35,543 bases of DNA from Paramuribaculum intestinale. GTDB lineage: Bacteria; Bacteroidota; Bacteroidia; Bacteroidales; Muribaculaceae. Location of the stretch: NCBI RefSeq assembly GCF_003024925.1, contig NZ_PUED01000007.1:1-35543 (forward strand), written 5' to 3'. This document shows, piece by piece, positions 25,139 to 31,897 of this stretch (the first letter of the stretch is position 1; each line of letters starts with the position of its first letter). Under the pieces are notes generated by a model. The model searched no databases and had not been told where the DNA came from. It saw only the letters and a list, made by a program, of their open reading frames with translations. Made by a program: the position numbers and the translations under genes.

Positions 25139-26157
25139 CGCGACGCCTCCTCCCCGAGGCTCTCGCGATAGGCCGCCACGGTTTCGGTCAGCCCCGCCAC
25201 GAGATCATAGCGCGGTGCGAATCCGAAGTCGGCTACAGCTTCGTCGACCGAGCAATTCCAGTTGCGCTGACGCATTATGCGGAATTTGTCGCGGTTGAGC
25301 GTGCTGGGTTTCGACCGTATGACGCCGATCTTCTCGGCCACCGCCGAAACCAGATAGAGCATCCATATAGGCACCCTTACCGGTATCACCAGCCGGCGGC
25401 GGAGTATGCGCGCGGCGATGCGCCGGAATTCGGCCTGTGTGTAGCTGCGTGGCTCTGATATGATGTATTTCCGCCGGAGAGTGCGGTCGGTGTCGAGCGC
25501 GTCGAACACAGCCGCGGCAAGATCTTTTACATAGATGAACGTAAGCATCTGCCGGCGCAGTCCCACGCCGAAATCCCAGTGGCGGTCGATGCTTCGGATC
25601 ATCATCAGATAGTCTTGCTCGTGGGGGCCGTAGACACCTGTGGGCCGGAAGATGGTCCATGGAATGTCGGGGCATGTTTCGAGAAATGTCTCAGCCTTTA
25701 TCTTGCTGACGCCGTAACGGGTGTCGGGTGCCGGGATGGTCTTTCCGGTAAGCGGCGCATAGGTGCGTTCGTCGCCCGGTCCGAGCGCCGACAGGCTGCT
25801 CATGTAGAGCAACCGTCCGGGGATACGGCGGGCCATACGCAACGCTTCGACGACATTGCGCAGATACTGGTAATTGATACGGTTGAAATCGGCGAAATTG
25901 GTGCATTTCGTAGCTCCGAGATTATACACGAGCCGGTAATCATCCCCTTCGGGGACTGCCCCGGCTATGGCCTCGGCCATCTGCTCCGGATTTTCGTAGT
26001 CGAGAATCAGAAAACGGATGCGGCTGTCGGCGAGGTATCGGCGCGATGTCGACTCACGTATGCCGGCAGTCACCGTATATCCGCGACGCAGCGCTTCGTC
26101 GGCGATGAAACCGCCGACAAAACCGCCCGCTCCTATTATCAGTACGTTTTTGCTCAT
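25135..26157 (-). CDS. NAD-dependent epimerase/dehydratase (extended SDR)
   Basis: A 340-residue extended short-chain dehydrogenase. The Rossmann motif GAGGFVGG is at residues 9-16 and the catalytic Tyr-x-x-x-Lys is in [10 protein letters not shown] (about residues 150-156), with the preceding serine region [10 protein letters not shown]. These enzymes work on nucleotide sugars, steroids or flavonoid-like substrates; this one cannot be narrowed down. It is the first gene of the long minus-strand run that ends with the alpha/beta hydrolase. The start codon lies only about 8 nt beyond the -7 box in the palindrome at 26164-26203, so the mRNA may be nearly leaderless. Confidence 0.88.
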   Translation of the reverse strand: MSKNVLIIGAGGFVGGFIADEALRRGYTVTAGIRESTSRRYLADSRIRFLILDYENPEQMAEAIAGAVPEGDDYRLVYNLGATKCTNFADFNRINYQYLRNVVEALRMARRIPGRLLYMSSLSALGPGDERTYAPLTGKTIPAPDTRYGVSKIKAETFLETCPDIPWTIFRPTGVYGPHEQDYLMMIRSIDRHWDFGVGLRRQMLTFIYVKDLAAAVFDALDTDRTLRRKYIISEPRSYTQAEFRRIAARILRRRLVIPVRVPIWMLYLVSAVAEKIGVIRSKPSTLNRDKFRIMRQRNWNCSVDEAVADFGFAPRYDLVAGLTETVAAYRESLGEEASR

Positions 26158-26163
26158 TTGAAG

Positions 26164-26203
26164 GCAAAGTTAGGGAAAATCCGCGGATTTTCCTTAATTT
26201 TGC
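26164..26203. promoter_or_regulatory. 40-bp near-perfect palindrome holding divergent -7 boxes (epimerase / trmB)
   Basis: The core GGAAAATCCGCGGATTTTCC (26174-26193) is a perfect 20-bp palindrome centred on a SacII-like CCGCGG. The symmetry continues outward to 26164 and 26203 with only two mismatched pairs, both G opposite T. The outer arms are themselves -7 elements: TAACTTTG on the minus strand (26172-26165) and TAATTTTG on the plus strand (26195-26202). Good -33 boxes are not visible, which would fit a promoter needing an activator or controlled by a dimeric repressor. Both ideas are inference. Confidence 0.7.
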
Positions 26204-26232
26204 ACACAAAGCAGACAACCTACCGACAGATT

Positions 26233-26985
26233 ATGGGCAAGAACAAATTGCGAAAATTCCGGGAGATGGAAGAGATACCTTTCGTCGTACAATGTCCGTT
26301 TGCCACACTGGCGTCAGAGGGATTCGGGATGAAAGGACACTGGAACAGCGACTTTTTCCACAACGACAATCCCATAGTGCTTGAACTCGGATGCGGCAAG
26401 GGCGAATACACCGTTGGCCTCGCCGAACGCATCCCCGGCAAGAACTTCATAGGCATCGACGTAAAGGGCGCCCGCATGTGGACCGGCGCCAAGCGCGCTC
26501 TGGCCGCAGGAATGACCAATGTAGGATTTCTGCGCACAGACATAGAGCTTATTGACCGCTTTTTCGCCCCCGGCGAAGTGAGCGAGATATGGATCACGTT
26601 TCCCGACCCGCAGATGAAAAAGGTGCGCAAGAGACTGACGTCCACCCGGTTTCTGGAACTATACAGCCATATACTGAAGCCCGAAGGGAAACTGCATCTG
26701 AAGACCGACAGCCCGTTTCTTTACACCTACACACGCGCCATGGCCTCGCACAACGGCATCACACCCGAAGCCGACACGGCCGACCTCTACGGCGATCCGT
26801 CGCATCCGGCCGACGACATACTGTCTATACGCACCTATTACGAGCAGCAATGGCTATCGCGCGGCCTGACGATCAAATATCTGCGGTTTGCCATTCCGCG
26901 CGACCGCGAGCTGTCGGAACCCGACATAGAGATACCCTACGACACCTACCGCAGCTTCTCGCGCGGCCATGTCGAAGGCGAATGA
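26233..26985 (+). CDS. trmB: tRNA (guanine-N7-)-methyltransferase
   Basis: A 250-residue enzyme that makes 7-methylguanosine at position 46 of tRNA variable loops. It shows the SAM motif [16 protein letters not shown], the following [10 protein letters not shown], and the TrmB signature [21 protein letters not shown], then [14 protein letters not shown]. The frame is open far upstream into the epimerase gene on the other strand; the ATG at 26233 is used because it is the first after the -7 box at 26195-26202 and begins with the family-like MGKNKLRKF. mrp follows after 37 nt and is probably co-transcribed. Confidence 0.95.
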   Translation: MGKNKLRKFREMEEIPFVVQCPFATLASEGFGMKGHWNSDFFHNDNPIVLELGCGKGEYTVGLAERIPGKNFIGIDVKGARMWTGAKRALAAGMTNVGFLRTDIELIDRFFAPGEVSEIWITFPDPQMKKVRKRLTSTRFLELYSHILKPEGKLHLKTDSPFLYTYTRAMASHNGITPEADTADLYGDPSHPADDILSIRTYYEQQWLSRGLTIKYLRFAIPRDRELSEPDIEIPYDTYRSFSRGHVEGE

Positions 26986-27022
26986 ACTATAAACAGACAT
27001 CAACACACCCCAGCTGATCTTT

Positions 27023-28120
27023 ATGGAACGACTATATCCCAACCTCATACTCGACGCACTGCGCAATGTGCGCTATCCGGGCAACGGACGCGACATCGTT
27101 GATCTCGACATGATCGCCGACGACATACGCATCGACGGCCCGAAAGTGAGCTTCACGATAGTGTTTGACAAGCCCACCGACCCGTTCATGAAATCGATAG
27201 TCAAGGCTGCCGAGGCCGCCCTGCGCACATATATATCACCCGAAGTGGAACCGACCATAGCCACGGCGTCGCGACAGCCCGAACAAAAAGCGCAGCCGAT
27301 GCTTCCGGGTGTGAAAAACATCATAGGGGTCAGCTCAGGCAAGGGCGGCGTGGGCAAATCGACCGTGGCCGTGAATCTCGCAGTGGCTCTCGCTCAGGAG
27401 GGCTACCGGGTGGGGCTTCTCGATGCCGACATATTCGGTCCGTCGCTCCCGAAAATGTTCGGCGTGGAGGACGAGCAGGTATATATGCACGAAGTCGACG
27501 GACGCGCGCTGATCATCCCGCTTGAAAAATATGGAGTGAAACTTCTCTCTATCGGCTTTCTTGTCGACAAAGACAGTGCTGTGCTGTGGCGCGGCGGCAT
27601 GGCCTCCAACGCCCTCAGGCAGCTGATAGGCGAAGCCGACTGGGGCGAACTCGACTATTTCCTCATAGACATGCCTCCGGGCACGAGCGACATACACCTG
27701 ACGCTGGTGCAGACACTCGCCATCACAGGTGCGGTCATCGTCAGCACTCCTCAGGAGGTGGCTCTTGCCGACGCACGCAAGGGCATATCGATGTTTACCG
27801 GTGAGAAAGTCAATGTGCCTATACTCGGACTTGTGGAAAACATGGCATGGTTCACTCCCGAACGCCATCCCGACGAGCGATACTATATATTCGGACGCGA
27901 AGGGGGCGTGAAACTCGCCCAGCAACTCGGCGTGAGACTTCTGGGGCAGATACCGGTCGTGGAGTCGATATGCGAGGGGGGCGATGAAGGACGCCCCGTG
28001 GCTCTTGACGGCTCATCAATCACCGGCCAGGCATTCCGCCATGTAGCCCGCGAGGTAGTCGACGCATGCAACCGCCGCAACGGCACTCTCCCACCGACCA
28101 TAAAGGTTTCGCTGCAGTAA
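27023..28120 (+). CDS. Mrp/NBP35-family ATPase, Fe-S carrier
   Basis: A 365-residue protein of the Mrp (ApbC) family, P-loop ATPases that carry Fe-S clusters to target enzymes. The N-terminal part (about 1-90) is a MIP18/DUF59-like domain. The ATPase shows the deviant Walker A SSGKGGVGKST (about residues 105-115), switch I GLLDADIFGPSLPKMFG, Walker B YFLIDMPPGTSDIHLTL and VENMAWFTPERHPDERYYIFG. In many Mrp proteins that last segment holds a CPxC pair that binds the cluster; here it has no cysteine, which I believe is common in Bacteroidetes. It ends the trmB operon, followed by a terminator. Confidence 0.93.
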   Translation: MERLYPNLILDALRNVRYPGNGRDIVDLDMIADDIRIDGPKVSFTIVFDKPTDPFMKSIVKAAEAALRTYISPEVEPTIATASRQPEQKAQPMLPGVKNIIGVSSGKGGVGKSTVAVNLAVALAQEGYRVGLLDADIFGPSLPKMFGVEDEQVYMHEVDGRALIIPLEKYGVKLLSIGFLVDKDSAVLWRGGMASNALRQLIGEADWGELDYFLIDMPPGTSDIHLTLVQTLAITGAVIVSTPQEVALADARKGISMFTGEKVNVPILGLVENMAWFTPERHPDERYYIFGREGGVKLAQQLGVRLLGQIPVVESICEGGDEGRPVALDGSSITGQAFRHVAREVVDACNRRNGTLPPTIKVSLQ

Positions 28121-28144
28121 AAACACAGCATACTACTATCTACC

Positions 28145-28186
28145 ACCCCGTCAAGGCGGCGCTTTGCGACGCCATGACGGGGTTTT
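28145..28186 (+). terminator. Rho-independent terminator after mrp
   Basis: ACCCCGTCA (28145-28153) pairs perfectly with TGACGGGGT (28175-28183), with further pairing inside (GGCG with CGCC), and the stem is followed by TTTTA. It lies 24 nt after the mrp stop. Confidence 0.85.
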
Positions 28187-28203
28187 ATGCAGGCTCTTCT
28201 TTG

Positions 28204-28248
28204 ATCGGAGTCATCAGAGTTATCGGAGCTATCAGAGCTATCGGAGGG
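28204..28248. repeat. Five tandem 9-bp repeats (ATCRGAGNN)
   Basis: Five consecutive units ATCGGAGTC, ATCAGAGTT, ATCGGAGCT, ATCAGAGCT and ATCGGAGGG alternate between G and A at the fourth base, so the true period may be 18 bp. It lies between the mrp terminator and the sigma-factor promoter and is not part of a supported gene. The wider gap 28121-28484 also holds the terminator, a phased motif array and the promoter, listed separately. Confidence 0.8.
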
Positions 28249-28334
28249 GTAGCGGAAAGCTGTTAATTAGTGTGATATTACTGAACTTCACAACTTACTA
28301 TAAAACAATATCATAGTATTCGATGCGCGCTCGA

Positions 28335-28370
28335 TGTAACAAGGCTGTAACTGATTTAACTTCGTTTAAC
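28335..28370 (+). promoter_or_regulatory. Phased TKTAAC motif array upstream of the sigma-factor gene
   Basis: TGTAAC at 28335 and 28346 and TTTAAC at 28355 and 28365 recur at 11, 9 and 10 bp, one per DNA turn, just upstream of the -33 region. A further TGTAAC lies at 28424. This looks like a set of binding sites on one face of the helix; the binding protein is unknown. Confidence 0.4.
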
Positions 28371-28380
28371 ACAAAAACTC

Positions 28381-28409
28381 TTGTAGAGCTGTAATTCTCC
28401 GTAACTTTG
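28381..28409 (+). promoter_or_regulatory. Promoter of the sigma-factor gene
   Basis: TTG at 28381-28383 and TAACTTTG at 28402-28409, with an 18-nt spacer, fit the Bacteroidetes consensus with a slightly short gap. The start would be near 28416, leaving a leader of about 69 nt. Confidence 0.65.
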
Positions 28410-28484
28410 CATTGTCAACGAATTGTAACATCAGCGCTGACAAACCGACATAACAACCCATTACACCTCTAAAACCTCACAACA

Positions 28485-28988
28485 ATGGCTACAGCAAACT
28501 TTCAATCCAGACTCATGGGACTTCAGGCAAACCTCCTCAACTTCGCCTTCATGCTCACATCGAACCGCGACGATGCCTACGATCTGCTTCAGGATACCAC
28601 GCTGAAAGCCCTCGACAACGCCGACAAATATGTCGAGAACACCAACTTCAAGGGATGGGTGTTCACCATCATGCGCAACATCTTCATCAACAACTACCGC
28701 CGCGTGGTGCGCTCGGCCACGGTCATCGACCAGACCGACGATCTCTACCATCTCAACCTCAGCCAGGACTCGGGCCTGGAAACTCCCGAAGGCTCATTCG
28801 GCGCCAAGGAGATCACCGACGCCATCAACGAATTCCCCGACAAATACCGCATACCCTTCTCGATGCACGTGGCCGGCTACAAGTACGGCGAGATCGCCGA
28901 AAAGATGCAGTTGCCGCTGGGCACAATCAAGAGCCGCATATTCTTCGCGCGCCAACAGCTCCAGACACGCTTCGCCGACTACCGCTGA
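28485..28988 (+). CDS. RNA polymerase sigma factor, ECF type
   Basis: A 167-residue sigma-70-family protein with region 2 (LLNFAFMLTSNRDDAYDLLQDTTLKALDNADKY, then FKGWVFTIMRNIFINNYRR, the -10 recognition and melting part) and region 4 with its helix-turn-helix (IPFSMHVAGYKYGEIAEKMQLPLGTIKSRIFFARQQLQ). This two-domain layout is that of ECF sigma factors. Unusually for the class there is no anti-sigma gene beside it; it is a single-gene unit between two terminators. Similar stand-alone factors occur in many Bacteroidales. What it controls is not visible here. Confidence 0.93.
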   Translation: MATANFQSRLMGLQANLLNFAFMLTSNRDDAYDLLQDTTLKALDNADKYVENTNFKGWVFTIMRNIFINNYRRVVRSATVIDQTDDLYHLNLSQDSGLETPEGSFGAKEITDAINEFPDKYRIPFSMHVAGYKYGEIAEKMQLPLGTIKSRIFFARQQLQTRFADYR

Positions 28989-29041
28989 AAAGCCATACCA
29001 CACCCATACACATTACTATAAAAACACACTATCTTGAAAAA

Positions 29042-29089
29042 CGGCCGCGGACGCCCTCCATTGACTATGGAGTCGTCCGCGGTCATTTT
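29042..29089. terminator. Bidirectional terminator between sigma factor and RbsD-like gene
   Basis: CCGCGGAC (29045-29052) pairs with GTCCGCGG (29075-29082), and CTCCAT (29056-29061) pairs with ATGGAG (29067-29072) at the tip. TTTT follows at 29086-29089 on the plus strand, and AAAA precedes the stem at 29037-29040, giving a T-run for the minus strand. The two flanking genes converge here, so it can serve both. Confidence 0.8.
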
Positions 29090-29107
29090 GCGTCACTTCG
29101 GAGCGGA

Positions 29108-29572
29108 TCAGGAGCGTATGGCCGCTTCCCTGTCGGCGTCCCAATAGCGGCAGTCAAGCTCAAAGAAGAGCGAGGTGTAGGGAATAGTCAGCCCAGACTT
29201 GATGACAACCACCAGATAGAGCCTGCTGACCTCGTCGAGCCGCAATATCAGATCCTCGTGGCCGAGATCTTTTATGGCCCCGTAGCCACCGATCACTTCG
29301 TCGACTCCGGCACGATATGATGTAATGCCGGGACAGAGCCGCTCGTCGAGGCGCAACTGCTCCGAGTCGCGATATACATGCGCCACCACATGAGAGGCGC
29401 CGTCAAGCTCGCCGCGGATCGTACGGAGCACGGTCGGAAAATCGTCGGCCGTAGCATCAAGGGTGAGCACTCCGGGATTGGTCTGCAACGGATAAGCCAT
29501 GTCGGTGACCACGATCCAGTTGCGATGCCCCAGCAGCGGCATCATCGTGTGAAGTTGTTCTTTCCAATCCAT
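29108..29572 (-). CDS. RbsD/FucU-like sugar mutarotase/pyranase family protein
   Basis: A 154-residue protein that resembles the RbsD/FucU family, which interconverts sugar ring forms (ribose pyranase, fucose mutarotase). LLGHRNWIVVTDMAYP lines up with the RbsD segment that has a catalytic His and an Asp eight residues later, and both are present. VIKSGLTIPYTSLFFEL lines up with the C-terminal VIRSGE..PYAN region, keeping the Tyr but with Ser in place of Asn. The middle part (CPGITSYRAGVDEVIGGYG, DLILRLDEVSRLYLVVVIK) is not typical of RbsD, and the protein is slightly long. So the fold is likely, the activity uncertain. It lies 3' of the pyrC gene beyond a structured 214-nt gap, and no good own promoter was found. 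Confidence 0.6.
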   Translation of the reverse strand: MDWKEQLHTMMPLLGHRNWIVVTDMAYPLQTNPGVLTLDATADDFPTVLRTIRGELDGASHVVAHVYRDSEQLRLDERLCPGITSYRAGVDEVIGGYGAIKDLGHEDLILRLDEVSRLYLVVVIKSGLTIPYTSLFFELDCRYWDADREAAIRS

Positions 29573-29591
29573 ATAAAAATTAGTTGATATT

Positions 29592-29763
29592 ATGAAACTC
29601 GTCAGTAACCCATGGTCTGCTGCGGCGCTTTTTGATTTTATCCGGCGTTTTTTACTCTCATCCTCAGTTGTGTAGCTCGCTACACGCCCTCGTCTTCAAG
29701 CGAAAACCACTCGAACAGATCTCAAAAATCACTCGCAGCTAATTTTTGCGAGTCACTTAAGTG
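29592..29763. ncRNA. Structured AT-richer intergenic block, candidate RNA element or repeat
   Basis: The 214-bp gap between pyrC and the RbsD-like gene holds three symmetric elements. GTGTAG/CTACAC (29670-29675 with 29680-29685) closes a 4-nt CTCG loop. ACTCGCA/TGCGAGT (29731-29737 with 29747-29753) closes a 9-nt loop and, read on the minus strand, is followed by ATTTTT, so it may be the pyrC terminator. CACTTAAGTG (29754-29763) is a perfect palindrome. A 27-codon frame on the plus strand (29592-29675, starting MKLVSNPWSAAALF) ends inside the first hairpin. I recognise no Rfam family. A mobile or repeated extragenic element, an attenuator or a small RNA are all possible. Confidence 0.4.
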
Positions 29764-29786
29764 TATATGTATGAGAGGATAATCTG

Positions 29787-31148
29787 TCATTGATGACTGA
29801 ATCTGAGAGCCATGCCTCGGGCTGTGGCAAACACTATGCCGTGGCGGTAGGCCGTATGGCCGTTGACCCACGTCTGATCCACACGCACACTCAGCGGCGC
29901 GCCCTCAAGCGGACTCCAGCCACACCGGCTGATGACCGACTCAGGAGTGACGGGATAAGGCTCCACATCGTCGTCGACCATCACCAGGTCGGCATAATAG
30001 CCCTTGCGGATGAAGCCGCGGCGCTCGATGCCGAACAACGTGGCCGGATTGTGGGCCATTTTCTCCACCACCTGCTCAAGCGAGAGAACCCCCTCCTTCG
30101 ACAGCTCAAGCATGACGGGGAGAGAGAACTGCACCATAGGCATGCCGCTGACAGCTGTCAGAGCCGTGCCCTCCTTCTCCTCTGGAAGATGCGGCGCATG
30201 GTCGGTGGCAATAACGTCGATAAGACCGTTGGCCACCGCATAGCGCAGTCCGTCGCGGTCGACCGGACGCTTTATGGCGGGATTGCATTTGATTCTGGCT
30301 CCGAGGTGGGGATACTGTTCGTCGGTGAACAGCAGGTATTGCGGACAAGTTTCGGCAGTGATACGTTTTCCGGCCACCGGTCCGGCCTCGAAGAGACGAA
30401 GCTCGTCGGCGGTGGAAACGTGGAGCACATGAAGCCGCGCGCCTGTCAGCCGGGCCATATCCACGGCTGTCTGCGTGGCCTTGAGGCAGGCCTCGTGGTT
30501 GCGTATCACCGGATGGAAAGCTATCGGCAGATCCTCACCGTAGCGCGCCACAACGGCCTCACGGTTGGCCTTTATGGTAGCCTCGTCCTCGGCATGGACA
30601 GCTATGAGCGCCGGCACCTCGCGGAATATACGCTCTATCACCTCGCGCCGCTCCACAAGCATGTTGCCGGTGGATGACCCGAGAAACAGTTTCACTCCGG
30701 CGGTCAGACTCCAGTCGGCATCAAGAAGCTGCTGCAGATTGGTGTCGGTGGCTCCGATGAAGAAGCCATAGTTGGCCACCGAAACTTCGGCTGCACGCTC
30801 GCGCTTGGCGGCCACATCATCGGGGGTAATGGTGGCGGGGCGCGTATTTGGCATGTCGATGAACGACGTCACGCCTCCGGCCACGGCCGCGCGGCTCTCG
30901 GTGGCCATGTCGGCCTTGTGCGTGAGTCCCGGATCGCGGAAATGCACATGGCCGTCGATGACACCGGGCATCAACAGACGTCCGGCCGCGTCGATCTTCT
31001 CCAGATCGTCGCGCTGCATGAGTGCGGCCGGGGCATCGCCCGCCGCGGTATCGGCGATGACATCGCCCTCTATAAGCACGTAGCCACGTGCGGTGACACC
31101 TTCGTTGACTATCCGGGCGTCATGAATCAGTATCGGTCTGCGATCCAT
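29787..31148 (-). CDS. pyrC: Dihydroorotase
   Basis: A 453-residue class I dihydroorotase of pyrimidine synthesis, closing carbamoyl-aspartate to dihydroorotate. It shows the metal-binding DGHVHFRDPG, the lysine that is carboxylated in GVKLFLGSSTGN, the metal histidines in AVHAEDE and HVLHVSTADEL, and the catalytic Asp in ATDHAPH, followed by GMPMVQFSLPVML. All expected ligands are present, so it is likely active rather than one of the inactive homologues. The ATG at 31148 is chosen because the frame upstream lies within the glycosyltransferase gene. The two genes overlap by 29 nt, so they are co-transcribed. Confidence 0.93.
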   Translation of the reverse strand: MDRRPILIHDARIVNEGVTARGYVLIEGDVIADTAAGDAPAALMQRDDLEKIDAAGRLLMPGVIDGHVHFRDPGLTHKADMATESRAAVAGGVTSFIDMPNTRPATITPDDVAAKRERAAEVSVANYGFFIGATDTNLQQLLDADWSLTAGVKLFLGSSTGNMLVERREVIERIFREVPALIAVHAEDEATIKANREAVVARYGEDLPIAFHPVIRNHEACLKATQTAVDMARLTGARLHVLHVSTADELRLFEAGPVAGKRITAETCPQYLLFTDEQYPHLGARIKCNPAIKRPVDRDGLRYAVANGLIDVIATDHAPHLPEEKEGTALTAVSGMPMVQFSLPVMLELSKEGVLSLEQVVEKMAHNPATLFGIERRGFIRKGYYADLVMVDDDVEPYPVTPESVISRCGWSPLEGAPLSVRVDQTWVNGHTAYRHGIVFATARGMALRFSHQ

Positions 31149-31887
31149 ATTGCGGATATTTTTTGAACATGCTGTCGAGGCGCAGGCGCAGCACACCGAA
31201 CACAGCCTCGCTGAAAATACCTGTCGACATCTTGCTCGTGCCGAGCACACGATTGACAAACACGATGGGCACCTCCTTGATGCGGAACCCGCGCTTGAAT
31301 GTCTGGAACTTCATTTCGATCTGAAATGCGTAGCCTTTGCAGCGGATGGAATCGAGCGGCAACGCCTCCAGCACCCGGCGGGTGTAGCAGGCAAAACCGG
31401 CCGTGGTGTCGTGAACCGGCATTCCGGTGACCAGCCTGACATAGGCCGACGCATAATAAGACATCAGCACGCGTCCTATGGGCCAGTTGACCACATTGAC
31501 GCCGGTGACGTAGCGCGAGCCCACGGCCATATCCGCTCCTTCGTCGCGGCAGGCCGACAGAAGGCGCAGCAGATCCTTGGGATCGTGACTGAAATCGGCA
31601 TCCATTTCGAAGATATAGCGGTAGCCGGCAGGATCGGCAAGACATATTTTGAAACCCTCGATATAGGCTGTGCCGAGTCCGAGTTTGCCGGGACGCTCAT
31701 GGAGCTTTATCCGTCCGGGGAACTCCTGCTGGAGGGCGCGTACAGCCCCCGGGGTGCCGTCGGGCGACCCGTCGTCGACCACAAGCACGTCAAACTCGCT
31801 GTCGCCAAGGGCCATGACAGCGCGTATGATAGAGTCGATATTCTCTATCTCGTTGTATGTAGGTATGATTACTATGCTCTGATGCAT
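31120..31887 (-). CDS. Polyprenol-phosphate mannosyltransferase-like glycosyltransferase (GT2)
   Basis: A 255-residue family 2 glycosyltransferase close to dolichol-phosphate mannose synthase (DPM1). It has SIVIIPTYNEIENI at the start, VVDDGSPDGTPG, the metal/nucleotide-binding MDADFSHDPKDL, GSRYVTGVNVVNWPIGRVLMS and the acceptor region FACYTRRVLEALPL, then KGYAFQIEMKF. Such enzymes transfer a sugar from a nucleotide donor to a polyprenol phosphate carrier at the inner face of the membrane. No C-terminal membrane helices are present, as in the soluble class. It follows the barrel gene after 10 nt and overlaps pyrC, so it bridges envelope and pyrimidine genes in one transcript. Confidence 0.9.
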   Translation of the reverse strand: MHQSIVIIPTYNEIENIDSIIRAVMALGDSEFDVLVVDDGSPDGTPGAVRALQQEFPGRIKLHERPGKLGLGTAYIEGFKICLADPAGYRYIFEMDADFSHDPKDLLRLLSACRDEGADMAVGSRYVTGVNVVNWPIGRVLMSYYASAYVRLVTGMPVHDTTAGFACYTRRVLEALPLDSIRCKGYAFQIEMKFQTFKRGFRIKEVPIVFVNRVLGTSKMSTGIFSEAVFGVLRLRLDSMFKKYPQYGSQTDTDS

Positions 31888-31897
31888 GGCTGCGTGA

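Noticed and set aside
25579-26232. 218-codon extension in front of trmB
   Set aside because: It runs antisense through the epimerase gene and across the divergent promoter; trmB similarity starts at the ATG at 26233.
29575-29582. TAATTTTT on the minus strand as a promoter for the RbsD-like gene
   Set aside because: It mismatches the final G of the box and lies so close that transcription would start inside the gene.
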